A DNA stretch of 64,000 nt from Paenibacillus sp. URB8-2 (lineage in GTDB: Bacteria; Bacillota; Bacilli; Paenibacillales; Paenibacillaceae), in contig NZ_AP023239.1 of the NCBI RefSeq assembly GCF_013393385.1, positions 4,154,001 to 4,218,000 of the forward strand, read 5' to 3'. Below are positions 54,099 through 63,939 of the stretch, one piece after another. A program made the position numbers and the translations under genes. Under the pieces are notes generated by a model. It searched no databases. It was not told where the DNA came from and worked only from the letters and a program-made list of their open reading frames with translations. Within the stretch, counting starts at the first letter, position 1. Each line of letters opens with the position of its first letter.

Positions 54099-54129
54099 AT
54101 AGACATGGAGCTCCAAGGAGGTATATATC

Positions 54130-54405
54130 ATGGAACATCAGAGTGAAGAAGAACGCGTCATCAAAAGCATACTTCTTAAGGATATAACTTGTCCTATTTG
54201 TGGTGGCCCGGTTTATATAGATGATGGATACGGTTCGATGGAAATGCAAGAATATTGTGAGATTGACCGTAATCATTATCGATTTTTTATAAACTTGTTT
54301 GCTACAACGATAATAGTTGACGGTAAAAAATTTGATGATTCACAAGCAGGATTCAGGGCGGCTTGCAAATATATTGAAGAGTTTGTGAAGAAAAGGCCAT
54401 TATGA
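54130..54405 (+). CDS. Small zinc-ribbon-like protein
   Basis: 91 residues with ITCPICGGPVYI and a later QEYCEID, enough for a possible zinc knuckle, then a soluble domain. AAGGAGG lies 9-10 bp before the ATG. Function unknown. Confidence 0.7.
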   Translation: MEHQSEEERVIKSILLKDITCPICGGPVYIDDGYGSMEMQEYCEIDRNHYRFFINLFATTIIVDGKKFDDSQAGFRAACKYIEEFVKKRPL

Positions 54406-54868
54406 ATTTCAAAAATAATTGTATAAGAGGATCGGGGATGAAGGAACGACAGACTCTAGAAGAACAATCATTGTTCTCGTTGGACCTTCAGTTTGCTCCT
54501 CTTTTTTTCAAGGGTTCCAGAAAATATTTTATTCCATACTCATCTACATCAAGTACAAGCAAGAAGGACACGACTTGACCGCGTTCTACTTGCTTATTTG
54601 TTTTGTGCCTCCTAGCGATTATATCGTTACTTTACTGTAAGACAGATGCAAAAGAATTACCAGGTCAGAAATAAAGAGTGATCCCTCAAAATCAACAAAA
54701 GTCCGCTTTTTCACTGTCGTACATTCTACTATCAAAAAATATTTTGAGAAAAAGTAATGATTAAATACTTTTTCTCCAAAACTACTTATTCTCCAAACAA
54801 TATTAATCATATACCGTTTAAGATATTGCCTTTTTATTTTTTCTCTTTAATGATCAATGTATATAATG
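54406..54868. other. AT-rich junction region
   Basis: No gene is recognised. A short hairpin (GAAGAACAAT-CATTGTTCTC) lies near 54458-54480. The region ends at the break in rarA and therefore contains one end of the inserted or rearranged block. I found no att-like or terminal repeat by eye. Confidence 0.4.
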
Positions 54869-55297
54869 TTATGTCGCCCCGATAAAAATGATCGTTCCCT
54901 TCTCCACCGCCGGGAGAAGCGCATCCTGGCGCGAGCTGTTGAAGCGATGCACCTCGTCCAGGAACAGGATCGTCTTCGTGCCGTACAGGGCTCTCGCGTT
55001 CTGGGCCCGTTCGATCACTTCCCTTACATCCTTAACCGTCGCTTCCACGGCGTTAAGCCTTACGAACTCTCCCTTTGTATGGTGAGAGATGATGTGGGCG
55101 AGCGTCGTTTTGCCGCAGCCCGGAGGCCCGTACAGCAGAATGGAGGAGACCTGATCCGCCTCAATCGCCCGGCGCAGCAGCTTGCCTTTGCCCACAATAT
55201 GCTCCTGGCCTATATATTCATCGAGAGTCTCCGGGCGCATGCGGTCCGCCAGCAGGCGGCCGTCGCCGGCCTCATTCCCGAAAGAAAATAAATCCAT
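54869..55297 (-). pseudogene. rarA: rarA (mgsA) replication-recombination ATPase, 5' third only
   Basis: 142 residues of a protein normally about 430 long. It keeps Walker A (YGPPGCGKTT) and Walker B (ILFLDEVHRF) and stops right after IIFIGAT, where sensor 1 (GATTENP) should continue. The sensor, arginine finger and tetramerisation parts are gone. RarA acts at stalled replication forks. ATG at 55297 follows a GGAGTG site. The break marks a G+C change from the core genes on the right to AT-rich accessory DNA on the left. Confidence 0.88.
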
Positions 55298-55442
55298 ATC
55301 TACACTCCTTGCTTTAAGCTGTATTGCTCTATCATACCATTTCATAGGATATAGAGCACAGCCTCGAAGTTATATAGAACCGGCCGCGCCACCTTAACAC
55401 CCCACTCTTTCACGGCTCATCTTGTTAAGTCAGGCAAATCAA

Positions 55443-56173
55443 AACCACCCGTATAACGGGTGGTTTGTTCTGCGGCTGAAAGCCTTTATTACTGGCCAGC
55501 CCTAAAGGGCACTGAATGGTTCGCCAACCGCACTACTTTTACTGCTACCCCTAAAGGGGTTTTCTATTTCTTCTTCTTTCGATTATCTTTGATCTCTTCT
55601 CCTGTAAATGGATCAATGTATTCCATGATTGTTATTTGTTCCGCGACGATATCCTCCTGCAGTTGATTTTGGATATATTCTTGTATCACTTTCTTGTTCC
55701 TTCCGACGGTATCCACGTAAAACCCTTTACACCAAAATTTCCGATTTCCATACCGATACTTTAGGTTGGCATGTCGGTCAAAGATCATCAAGCTGCTCTT
55801 TCCTTTTAAATATCCTATAAACGCCGATACACTGAGCTTTGGTGGAATACTCACCAGCATATGAATATGATCTTTACACGCTTCTGCTTCGATAATTTCT
55901 ACATTCTTTCTTTCACATAGTTGTCTCAGTATTTTCCCAATATCTTGTTTCAATTTCCCATAGATTACTTGGCGTCTATACTTTGGGGCGAACACGATAT
56001 GGTACTTACAATTCCATTTTGTATGTGCTAAACTGTTCACATCAGATGACATCTGTATTCCTCCTATTGTGCGATAAATTCGGTTGGCGAACCAAATTTA
56101 TTGTAACATTAGGAGGAATTTTTTTTGATACATCGCTGGAAGCTCTCCCGAACCATACGCATAGCGTATGGTT
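55443..56173 (-). mobile_element. IS200/IS605-type element (second, diverged)
   Basis: Hairpins ACCACCCGT...ACGGGTGGT (55443-55465) and AACCATACGC-ATA-GCGTATGGTT (56151-56173) flank one tnpA. Its left hairpin resembles that of the element at 46866, while the genes differ considerably. It lies between rarA and helD. Confidence 0.8.
55564..56052 (-). CDS. tnpA: IS200-family Y1 transposase TnpA
   Basis: 162 residues. HUH motif HIHML (CKDHIHMLVSIPP) and catalytic Tyr in VIQEYIQNQL. Intact frame; ATG at 56052 with AGGAGG upstream. Lys-rich end as in the other copy. Confidence 0.92.
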   Translation of the reverse strand: MSSDVNSLAHTKWNCKYHIVFAPKYRRQVIYGKLKQDIGKILRQLCERKNVEIIEAEACKDHIHMLVSIPPKLSVSAFIGYLKGKSSLMIFDRHANLKYRYGNRKFWCKGFYVDTVGRNKKVIQEYIQNQLQEDIVAEQITIMEYIDPFTGEEIKDNRKKKK

Positions 56174-56184
56174 TTCTTTTGCCA

Positions 56185-56222
56185 AAAAAATACAGCCCGG
56201 AACCCGTTCCAGGCTGTATTTA
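56185..56222 (-). terminator. Terminator of helD
   Basis: AAATACAGCC and GGCTGTATTT pair, with further CGGAAC/GTTCC pairing inside. On the minus strand a T7 tract follows. Confidence 0.85.
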
Positions 56223-56238
56223 TATTCATCCTTTCAAG

Positions 56239-58428
56239 CTATTCCGTCTTCGCCGCAGAAGGGGCTTCGGGCCACCCTTTAGCCGTCTCCCCGCCGTTCG
56301 CCGCTTCGCGCAAATAGTCCGGCATTCTGCCGTTATGGAGCAGCCACAGCTCGTGCAGCGCCCGGGTGCAGCCGACATAGAGGAGCTTCGCGTCCCATGC
56401 CGTTTCGCCATAAGATTCCAGATCGGCGTCGGCCACAATGGCAGCATCGAACTCCAGTCCCTTGGACAAATAGAGCGGAAGCACCGAGAGCCCTCCCTGG
56501 TATTCCGCGATTCCGCCGTCGATCAGATGGATATCGTCAAAATGCGCCGACAAAACTTCGTAGAGATGCGCTGCGTCCGCCAACGTCCGGGTCAGGATCG
56601 CCACGGTGCGGAAATCTCTTCCAGACAGGTCCGCAAGCGCCGACCGGATGTCGCCTTCCCGGCTCTCACCGTATTGAATCAGCCGAACGGGGCTGCCGCT
56701 GCGGAATACAGGGACGGCAAGCAGGTCGCTGCGAACGCCCGCCGACAGAATCCCGTTGGCAAAATCGATTATTTCCATCGTGGACCGGTAGCTTCGCGTC
56801 AGCGCGTGGTACGATGTATGCTCCGGCGCGAACAGGGACTGCATTTCGTTCCAGTCATGCACCCCTTTGTAGGCATGAATCCCCTGCGATAAATCGCCGA
56901 GAATTGTAAAGGAATGTCCGCGCACATACAGATCGAGCACCGCTATCTGAAACGGCGAGAAATCCTGCGCCTCGTCGATGACGACATGGTCGAACTTCTG
57001 CACGCCTTCATCCCCGTTGAGCAGGTAATGAATATACAGCAGCGGCGGTAAATCCTCCTCCAGCACCATCCCCTTCTTGAGCTGACCGCGCGTCTCCTTC
57101 AGCACGGCCGCCGGAATGGCCTCTGGGTCTTCGCTAGGCCAATCCGCAGGCGTCTTCACAGCGCGGAAGATTTGCTTGTAGATCGTCAACGGATCGTATT
57201 TGGGCCATTTGGCGCCATAGGCCTTCTCGCGCTGCGCCCCTTTCTTCTTCCGGTCTTTCAGCGCCGCTGCTGAAGGGCTCTTCTTCAGCTCCATCTCGAT
57301 CCAGCGGTGAATCCGGGCCATGACCCGTTCCTTTCGCTTGGCAGGCGGATAAGGGGCGTATTCTTCATTATGCCACTTGAGAATCATTCTGCGGGGCAGA
57401 ACCGCCCCCTCCCACGGAGAGAAATCCCCTTCCGGGACAGAGCTTGTTTCCAGCCGCCGCACCGCGTCTTCGATGATTCCCATCAGTACCGTCGACCCCT
57501 TGAAACGTCCGGGTGTCTGTTCCGTGATTTCGGGCATCCCGCCTGGCGCCTCGAACCAGCGGTTCAGCGTCTCCATGGCGTCATTTTGCGGCAGCTCCAA
57601 ACCCAGCATATCCCCCGCCCAGTCGGCAAAGGTGCTCTGCTGAATGTTGCCGACGCCAAGCTCGGGCAATACATCGGAAATATAGTCCAGAAACATCCGG
57701 TTCGGGGCAAAAATAATCATCCGCTCCGCCGCCACCTGCTCCTTGTACTGATACAGTAAAAAGGCGAGCCGGTGCAGCGCCACTGTCGTTTTTCCGCTAC
57801 CGGCAACGCCCTGGATGATGAGCGCCGTGTTTTTTGCCGCCCGGATAATGCGGTCCTGCTCTTCCTGGATAGTCGATACGATATCTCTCAGCCGGTTATC
57901 CTTGTTCTCTCCCAGACGGTAGACCAGAAATTCATCCGACACCGCCGGACCGTCGCTCTCGCGGTCAAAGGTGTCCGCAACCCGTTCCAAAATCCGCTTG
58001 CGGATCACCACGTTGCGCTTGAGATACACAAGCCCTTCGACAATACCCTCCGGCGATTCGTAAGAAGCCGGCTCCATGCCCCCGGTAAACGAATAGAACA
58101 GGCTCGCCACCGGTGCGCGCCAATCGATGACGAGCGGGCGGTCGCTAACCTGTTCGCGGTCCACGCCGATTTTGCCGATATAAAGCGCCTTGCGTTCCCC
58201 GTCGCCGCTCTCCTCGAAGTCCAGCCGTCCGAAGTAAGGCTCCTGTCGCAGCTTGCCCAGACTGCCGCGTCTTTGCTCCCTCGATGCCTCCAGAATCTGT
58301 TCCGTGTAATCGTTGCCCGTGTACACCGGTGTGTTTGTCAGCGTTGTCAGCTGCCGGTCAATTTCCGCAAGCGCTGTGGTCAGCCTTTCGTGCTCCTCTT
58401 GATAGGCACTTTGAAAGTTGTCCTCCAA
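56239..58428 (-). CDS. helD: HelD-type UvrD-like ATPase of RNA polymerase
   Basis: 729 residues. An N-terminal coiled coil (about 1-60) is followed by VIDWRAPVASLFY, Walker A (GVAGSGKTTVALHRL), Walker B (HVVIDEAQDFSPFQ) and the helicase motif YLSKGLEFDAAIVADAD. HelD pulls RNA polymerase off DNA and recycles it. The TTG start at 58428 lies 8-9 bp after AGGAGGTAA. Length and order fit the Bacillus HelD family. Confidence 0.92.
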   Translation of the reverse strand: MEDNFQSAYQEEHERLTTALAEIDRQLTTLTNTPVYTGNDYTEQILEASREQRRGSLGKLRQEPYFGRLDFEESGDGERKALYIGKIGVDREQVSDRPLVIDWRAPVASLFYSFTGGMEPASYESPEGIVEGLVYLKRNVVIRKRILERVADTFDRESDGPAVSDEFLVYRLGENKDNRLRDIVSTIQEEQDRIIRAAKNTALIIQGVAGSGKTTVALHRLAFLLYQYKEQVAAERMIIFAPNRMFLDYISDVLPELGVGNIQQSTFADWAGDMLGLELPQNDAMETLNRWFEAPGGMPEITEQTPGRFKGSTVLMGIIEDAVRRLETSSVPEGDFSPWEGAVLPRRMILKWHNEEYAPYPPAKRKERVMARIHRWIEMELKKSPSAAALKDRKKKGAQREKAYGAKWPKYDPLTIYKQIFRAVKTPADWPSEDPEAIPAAVLKETRGQLKKGMVLEEDLPPLLYIHYLLNGDEGVQKFDHVVIDEAQDFSPFQIAVLDLYVRGHSFTILGDLSQGIHAYKGVHDWNEMQSLFAPEHTSYHALTRSYRSTMEIIDFANGILSAGVRSDLLAVPVFRSGSPVRLIQYGESREGDIRSALADLSGRDFRTVAILTRTLADAAHLYEVLSAHFDDIHLIDGGIAEYQGGLSVLPLYLSKGLEFDAAIVADADLESYGETAWDAKLLYVGCTRALHELWLLHNGRMPDYLREAANGGETAKGWPEAPSAAKTE

Positions 58429-58597
58429 TTTCAGTTACCTCCTAAAAGTAATATGGGGAAAGCCTTCCCCCGTCCATGTTAAGGCAAAACCGGTCCGAAG
58501 GAGCTGCGCTCCCTGTCGCCATGCTCGCACAAAAAGGATATTCATTGTAGCACAGGTCATAAGCAATTACCATATCCCGGAATGTGAAACCTGCATT

Positions 58598-59896
58598 TCA
58601 AAGGAAGGCATGAAGAATAAAATTCGCTGTAAACAGACCGGCAATGCCATACAAAGCAGGAGGAACCTCGCTGCTTCTGCCCAGCGCAAGCTTTGCGACG
58701 GGATAGGCGATGAATCCGAAGGCCATGCCGTCGACAATGCTGTAAGTGAACGGAATCATGACCATGATCAAAAAGGCGGGAAAGCCTTCGCTGGGATCGC
58801 TAAAGTTCATCAGGCGCACACTCTGCACCATCAGGCCGCCGATAATGATCAGAATCGGCGCGATGGCGCTGTCCGGTATATAGGCCAGCGCCGGAATGAA
58901 CAGGAACGTGGCGCCGAACAGCAGCCCGGCGATAAATGAGGTCAGGCCGGAACGTCCACCGGCGGCGATTCCGGCGGACGATTCGGCAGCGGCCACGACC
59001 GGACTGCTGCCCAGCAGCCCGGCGGCGATGTTGGCAACCGAGAGCGCCCGCAGGCTGCTCTTAAAGCGTTCGGGATGTCCGGCCATCAAGGTCTGCGCGG
59101 AGACCAGGCCGATGTTCTCAAATACGACGATCAGCAGCAGCAGAAAGACGGCGATCCAGAACACGAGGCTGAGCACACCGGTCCAATCCATGCCAAGGAA
59201 CACTTTCCCGTAGCCGGCGAAGAGAGGCCCCGTCTCTGTCTTGTCCGGCCCGTGTCCTGCGCCGAGAAGGTAAGCAAGGCCGCTCCCGGCCAGCATGCTG
59301 ATCAGGAGCCCGCCCCGCGTGCCGCGCAGGAACAGCACAATCGCCAGCAAAAGAGTGACGCAGGATGTAATGACTGCGGGATCGCTGAAATGCCCGATGG
59401 CGACAAAGGTCGTCCGGTGGGCGATCACGATCTCGCTTTTTTGCAGGCCGATAAAGGTCAGAAACAGCCCGATTCCAACGGTAATCGCATGCTGAAGATT
59501 GGACGGAATCGCATCGCTGAGTATCCGGTAGAGCGAAGTGAACGCCACCAGGGCGAACAGGAGACCCGTGACGACGACAACCGCCAGCGCTTCTCTCCAG
59601 TCCAGCTTCATGGAATGAACCAGAGTATACGTATAAAAAGCGTTGATGCCCATGCCGGGCACTACGATAATCGGCGTCTTTCCGCCGAAGGCCATCAGCA
59701 GGCAGCCGGCGACGGCCGTCAGCAGCGTGGCTGCCATCCCCGCCCGAAGCGGCATGCCCGCATCATGCAGAATGGCGGCATTGACCATGACGATATAGAC
59801 CGACGCGAAATAGGAGACGATGCCGGCTGCCCATTCCCGCTTCAGATTAAGCTCCGGTTCAATCCCGAGGCTGCGGCGCCAAAAGTCGTTGTTCAT
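58598..59896 (-). CDS. NCS2-family guanine/hypoxanthine-type purine permease
   Basis: 432 residues, about 12 helices. Motifs: MVNAAILHDAGMP, VVPGMGINAFYTY and SPVVAAAESSAGIAAGGRSG, all typical of the AzgA/PbuG branch that imports guanine, hypoxanthine or adenine with protons. Exact substrate is not decided. No purine riboswitch is visible in the short upstream gap to the terminator at 59957. Confidence 0.9.
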   Translation of the reverse strand: MNNDFWRRSLGIEPELNLKREWAAGIVSYFASVYIVMVNAAILHDAGMPLRAGMAATLLTAVAGCLLMAFGGKTPIIVVPGMGINAFYTYTLVHSMKLDWREALAVVVVTGLLFALVAFTSLYRILSDAIPSNLQHAITVGIGLFLTFIGLQKSEIVIAHRTTFVAIGHFSDPAVITSCVTLLLAIVLFLRGTRGGLLISMLAGSGLAYLLGAGHGPDKTETGPLFAGYGKVFLGMDWTGVLSLVFWIAVFLLLLIVVFENIGLVSAQTLMAGHPERFKSSLRALSVANIAAGLLGSSPVVAAAESSAGIAAGGRSGLTSFIAGLLFGATFLFIPALAYIPDSAIAPILIIIGGLMVQSVRLMNFSDPSEGFPAFLIMVMIPFTYSIVDGMAFGFIAYPVAKLALGRSSEVPPALYGIAGLFTANFILHAFL

Positions 59897-59956
59897 GCAA
59901 GTTTACCTCCGGTATTACTAAGTATGCCAAAAATAACGTGAAAGCTTCACGGTCAG

Positions 59957-59996
59957 CAAAAGAGCGAGCCGCCCGCTTTCGGCGCTCGCTCTTTTC
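59957..59996. terminator. Bidirectional-looking terminator between tcdA and the permease
   Basis: AAAAGAGCGAGC and GCTCGCTCTTTT form a perfect 12-bp stem with A/T tracts on both sides. It ends the hisS-aspS-tcdA unit. Confidence 0.9.
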
Positions 59997-60018
59997 TCGA
60001 TTCTATTTATGACCGTTT

Positions 60019-60774
60019 TTAAATCTTGACCCCGCCGATTTCCAGCAGCTCTCGCACGGCGACGCTGACCATAATGAGTCCCGCCACCGGCGGCACGAAC
60101 GCGTTGCTCGCGGGAGGCTGCTTCGCCTTCCGGATCTCGGGCGCATTCTCCGGCACGATTTTGTCCGTCACATCCTGCCGGGGCTTCATCGGCTCCTCGG
60201 TCGAGAACACGACCTTAACGCCTTTTTTGATGCCTTCCTTGCGCAATCTCTGGCGTATGACACGGGCGATCGGGTCCATCGTCGTCTTGGAGATGTCAGC
60301 GACCTGGAATTTCGTCGGGTCCATCTTATTCGCCGCGCCCATGCTCGAAATCATCGGGATTTTGCGGGCGAGACATTCCTTGATCAGATGGATTTTGTAA
60401 TGAATCGTATCCGATGCGTCGAGGATGTAATCGAGCTTGTATTTGAACAGCTCTTCATACGTTTCTTCGGTATAGAACATATTCAGCGCGATCGCTTCGC
60501 ACTCCGGGTTGATCAGCTTGACCCGTTCCACCATCAGGTCCGCCTTCTTCTGACCGACCGTTGTCGTCAGCGCATGAATCTGGCGGTTGATGTTGGTAAT
60601 ATCGACCGAATCCTTGTCAATCAGGATAATACGGCCGACTCCCGTGCGGGCCATAGCCTCCACTGCAATGGAGCCGACGCCGCCAATGCCGAGCACGGCT
60701 ACCGTGCTGTTCTTCATAATTTCCAGACCTTCGGGTCCGATAGCCAATTCGGTACGTGAGAACTGATGCAGCAT
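60019..60774 (-). CDS. tcdA: tRNA threonylcarbamoyladenosine dehydratase
   Basis: 251 residues. ATP-binding GIGGVGSIAVEA near residue 30, NINRQIHA, and LDASDTIHYKIHLI are the marks of the ThiF/E1-like TcdA. It cyclises t6A at position 37 of tRNAs using ATP. ATG at 60774. It lies 12 bp after aspS, in one operon with hisS and aspS. Confidence 0.93.
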   Translation of the reverse strand: MLHQFSRTELAIGPEGLEIMKNSTVAVLGIGGVGSIAVEAMARTGVGRIILIDKDSVDITNINRQIHALTTTVGQKKADLMVERVKLINPECEAIALNMFYTEETYEELFKYKLDYILDASDTIHYKIHLIKECLARKIPMISSMGAANKMDPTKFQVADISKTTMDPIARVIRQRLRKEGIKKGVKVVFSTEEPMKPRQDVTDKIVPENAPEIRKAKQPPASNAFVPPVAGLIMVSVAVRELLEIGGVKI

Positions 60775-60786
60775 GATGCCAGCCTC

Positions 60787-62562
60787 CTATTTCTTGGCTT
60801 TTTCCTTGATAGCGACTCTGATGTGCAGTTCGTCCAATTGCGCGTCTTTTACCGGAGACGGAGCGTCCATCAGCAGATCGGTCGCACTGGCCGTTTTCGG
60901 GAAGGCGATCGTTTCGCGCAGATTATTGCGGCCTGCCAGCAGCATAACGAGCCGGTCGAAGCCGAAGGCGATGCCGCCGTGAGGAGGCGTGCCGTATTCG
61001 AATGCGTCAAGAAGATAGCCGAATTTATCCTGCACTTCTTCTTTGGACAGTGAGAGCGCGTCGAACATTTTCTCCTGTACTTCGCGCTTGTAGATCCGCA
61101 TCGAGCCGCCGCCGACTTCGTAGCCGTTCAGCACGATATCGTAAGCCTGCGCGCGGATTGCGCCGGGATCGGTGTCGAACAGGGCCACATCTTCTTCGCG
61201 CGGACGGGTGAACGGATGATGCTCCGCCATATATCGCTTCTGTTCCTCGTCATAGCCGAGCAGCGGGAAGTCGGTTACCCAAGCGAACTTGTACACACTG
61301 TCGTCGATCAGCCCGAGCTGGCGGCCGATTTTGAGACGGAGCGCGCCGAGGACGTCGGCGACGACCTTCTTGTTGTCTGCGGAGAAGAGCAGCAGGTCGC
61401 CTTCCTCGGCTCCAGTGCGTTCTTTAACTGCTGCAATCTCTTCCTCGGTGAAGAACTTCACGATCGGACCGCGGAATTCGCCTTCCTTCACTTGAATCCA
61501 GGCAAGGCCCTTCGCTCCGTAGCGTGCCGCATAAGGTCCGAGATCGTCGATCTCCTTACGCGTCCAGGTGCCGCAGCCTTTGGCGTTCAGGCACTTCACT
61601 TCCCCGCCTTTTTCGATGACGGAGGCGAACACCTTCACGCCGCTGCTTGCGACGATATCGTTCATTTCGATCAGTTCAAGACCAAAACGCAGGTCCGGCT
61701 TGTCCGAGCCGTATTTGCCCATCGCCTCGGCATGAGTCAGGCGCTGGAACGGCAGGGCGAGATCTACGCCGACCGTCTCTTTGAACAGGCGCTGCATCAG
61801 GCGCTCCATCATGGCAAGCAGGTCGTCCTGGGCCAGGAATGAGGTCTCGATGTCCACCTGGGTAAATTCCGGCTGCCGGTCGGCTCGCAGGTCCTCGTCG
61901 CGGAAACAGCGGGCGATTTGGTAATAGCGTTCCACACCGCCGACCATCAGCAGCTGCTTGTAAATCTGCGGCGACTGTGGCAGGGCGAAAAATTCGCCTT
62001 CATGCACACGGCTTGGCACGAGATAGTCGCGCGCGCCTTCCGGCGAGCTCTTGGTCAGAATCGGCGTTTCCACGTCGATGAAGCCTTCTCCGTCAAGGAA
62101 GTCGCGGAAAATCTTGGCCGCTTTCGAGCGGAGCAGCAGCGTCTTCTGCATTTCTGGACGGCGCAGGTCTAAATAACGGTATTTCAGGCGAAGCGACTCG
62201 TCCACTTCGACGCCGTCTTCAATGAAGAACGGAGGGGTCTTGGCCGCGTTCAGCACCTCAATGGCGGTAACGCGTACTTCGATCTCGCCGGTAGGCAGGT
62301 TAGGGTTCACGGTTTCCGGGTCGCGCTTGACTACCTGGCCGGTAACCGCAATAACATACTCGCTGCGCGTCTTGTCGGCAATTTCCAGCGCTTCGCCGGA
62401 ATAATCCGGGTTGAAGACGGTCTGTACGATTCCGCTGCGGTCGCGAAGATCGATGAACAGCACGCCTCCAAGGTCGCGGCGGGTCTGCACCCAGCCGCTT
62501 AATGTTACGGTCTGTCCAATATGTTCCGTCGTCAACTGTCCACAGTTATGGCTTCTTTGCAT
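60787..62562 (-). CDS. aspS: Aspartyl-tRNA synthetase
   Basis: 591 residues, bacterial-type length. An OB-fold anticodon domain ([21 protein letters not shown]) precedes class II motifs: motif 2 ([20 protein letters not shown]), the bacterial GAD insert, and motif 3 ([12 protein letters not shown]). It charges tRNA-Asp. ATG at 62562 after AAGGGG. It follows hisS by 64 bp. Confidence 0.96.
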   Translation of the reverse strand: MQRSHNCGQLTTEHIGQTVTLSGWVQTRRDLGGVLFIDLRDRSGIVQTVFNPDYSGEALEIADKTRSEYVIAVTGQVVKRDPETVNPNLPTGEIEVRVTAIEVLNAAKTPPFFIEDGVEVDESLRLKYRYLDLRRPEMQKTLLLRSKAAKIFRDFLDGEGFIDVETPILTKSSPEGARDYLVPSRVHEGEFFALPQSPQIYKQLLMVGGVERYYQIARCFRDEDLRADRQPEFTQVDIETSFLAQDDLLAMMERLMQRLFKETVGVDLALPFQRLTHAEAMGKYGSDKPDLRFGLELIEMNDIVASSGVKVFASVIEKGGEVKCLNAKGCGTWTRKEIDDLGPYAARYGAKGLAWIQVKEGEFRGPIVKFFTEEEIAAVKERTGAEEGDLLLFSADNKKVVADVLGALRLKIGRQLGLIDDSVYKFAWVTDFPLLGYDEEQKRYMAEHHPFTRPREEDVALFDTDPGAIRAQAYDIVLNGYEVGGGSMRIYKREVQEKMFDALSLSKEEVQDKFGYLLDAFEYGTPPHGGIAFGFDRLVMLLAGRNNLRETIAFPKTASATDLLMDAPSPVKDAQLDELHIRVAIKEKAKK

Positions 62563-62626
62563 GATATATCATACCCCTTTGTAATTAAAATCTATCTTTC
62601 ATTGCCGTTCTGAGCAGACTTTTGGA

Positions 62627-63889
62627 TCAAGCCTGCTCCGCCAGCACTTCTCCCAGATCTTCCAGTTTAACGGTGCGCTGCTCGCCTGTCGCCATGCTCT
62701 TGAGGGCGATTTCCCCGCGCTGCAGCTCTTCCTCGCCAAGAATGGCGGTATAACGCGCCGACATGCGGTCGGCGGATTTCATCTGTGCCTTCATTTTGCG
62801 TCCCAGGTAATCCCGCTCCGCCGAGAAGCCTTGGCTGCGCAGAATGAACAGCTGCTTGGTGATTTCGGCTTCCGCCTCTTCGCCGAGCGCTATGAGATAC
62901 ACATCCAGCGGCTTGGACGCTTCCAGCTCCACCTTCTGGTTCTCCAGAATAAGCTGAATGCGTTCCAATCCAATGCCGAGACCGACGCCAGGCTGGTCCG
63001 GTCCGCCGATTTCGGCAACCAGGCCGTTATAGCGCCCGCCTCCGCCGACCGTGTCAATGGAGCCGATGCCGGCCGCCTTGTACTCGAACGCCGTGTGTGT
63101 ATAATAATCGAGCCCCCGAACAAGCCGCGTGTTGATGGCATAATCGACGCCCATCGCATCCAGATGCGCCCGCACCTTGGCGAAGTGAACCGTGCACTCT
63201 TCATCCAGACTGTCCAAGATGGACGGGGCATCGACGAATTTCGCCTGATCAACCTTGCAGTCCAGCACGCGCAGCGGGTTGCGCTCCATGCGCCGCTGGC
63301 AGTCGCTGCACAGGCTGTCCTTCATCGGACGCAGGAAGCCGAGCAGCTTCTCCCGGTATGCGGCCCGGCTTGGAATATTGCCGACCGAATTAATCTCGAC
63401 CCGCACGCCGCTGAGGCCAAGGTCCTTGCAGAACTGGTAACCGAGCGAAATAACTTCTGCATCGATCGCCGGATCGACCGCGCCGAACGCTTCCACGCCG
63501 AACTGGTGAAACTGGCGGTATCTTCCAGCCTGCGGACGCTCATAGCGGAACATCGGACCGATGTAATAGAGCTTGCTGACATCCGGTTCTCCGTACAGCT
63601 TGTTCTGTACGTAAGCGCGGACGACGCCGGCCGTCCCTTCCGGACGCAGCGCCAGATCCCGGTCCCCCTTGTCTTTGAAGGTGTACATCTCGCCTTCCAC
63701 GATATCGGTCGTCTCTCCGACGCCTCTTTCGAACAGCTCCGTATGCTCGAACATCGGGGTCCGGATTTCACGATAGTTGAAGCGCCGGCACAAATCTCTG
63801 GCTTTCTCTTCAACGAACTGCCATCTTTCCACCGCGCCTGGCAACACATCCTGCGTGCCAGTCGGCTTCTCAAATCTTTCTTTAGCCAC
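62627..63889 (-). CDS. hisS: Histidyl-tRNA synthetase
   Basis: 420 residues. Class II synthetase with GTQDVLPG, motif 2 (MFRYERPQAGRYRQFHQFG), the His-A motif LVRGLDYYTHTAFEY and GGGRYNGL. It charges tRNA-His. The GTG start at 63889 lies 7 bp after AGGAGGG. A T-box leader whose end is visible at 63940-64000 controls the hisS-aspS-tcdA operon. Confidence 0.96.
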   Translation of the reverse strand: MAKERFEKPTGTQDVLPGAVERWQFVEEKARDLCRRFNYREIRTPMFEHTELFERGVGETTDIVEGEMYTFKDKGDRDLALRPEGTAGVVRAYVQNKLYGEPDVSKLYYIGPMFRYERPQAGRYRQFHQFGVEAFGAVDPAIDAEVISLGYQFCKDLGLSGVRVEINSVGNIPSRAAYREKLLGFLRPMKDSLCSDCQRRMERNPLRVLDCKVDQAKFVDAPSILDSLDEECTVHFAKVRAHLDAMGVDYAINTRLVRGLDYYTHTAFEYKAAGIGSIDTVGGGGRYNGLVAEIGGPDQPGVGLGIGLERIQLILENQKVELEASKPLDVYLIALGEEAEAEITKQLFILRSQGFSAERDYLGRKMKAQMKSADRMSARYTAILGEEELQRGEIALKSMATGEQRTVKLEDLGEVLAEQA

Positions 63890-63939
63890 AGCTGATCCCT
63901 CCTGAAAGTACCCTTGACCACTTTGAAAATTCCATAAAA

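Noticed and set aside
58418..59941. Long plus-strand frames opposite helD and the purine permease
   Set aside because: They carry no recognisable motifs and lie opposite clear genes.
62831..63895. Plus-strand open frame of 354 codons
   Set aside because: It is antisense to hisS, which is beyond doubt; G+C-rich coding DNA often gives such shadows.
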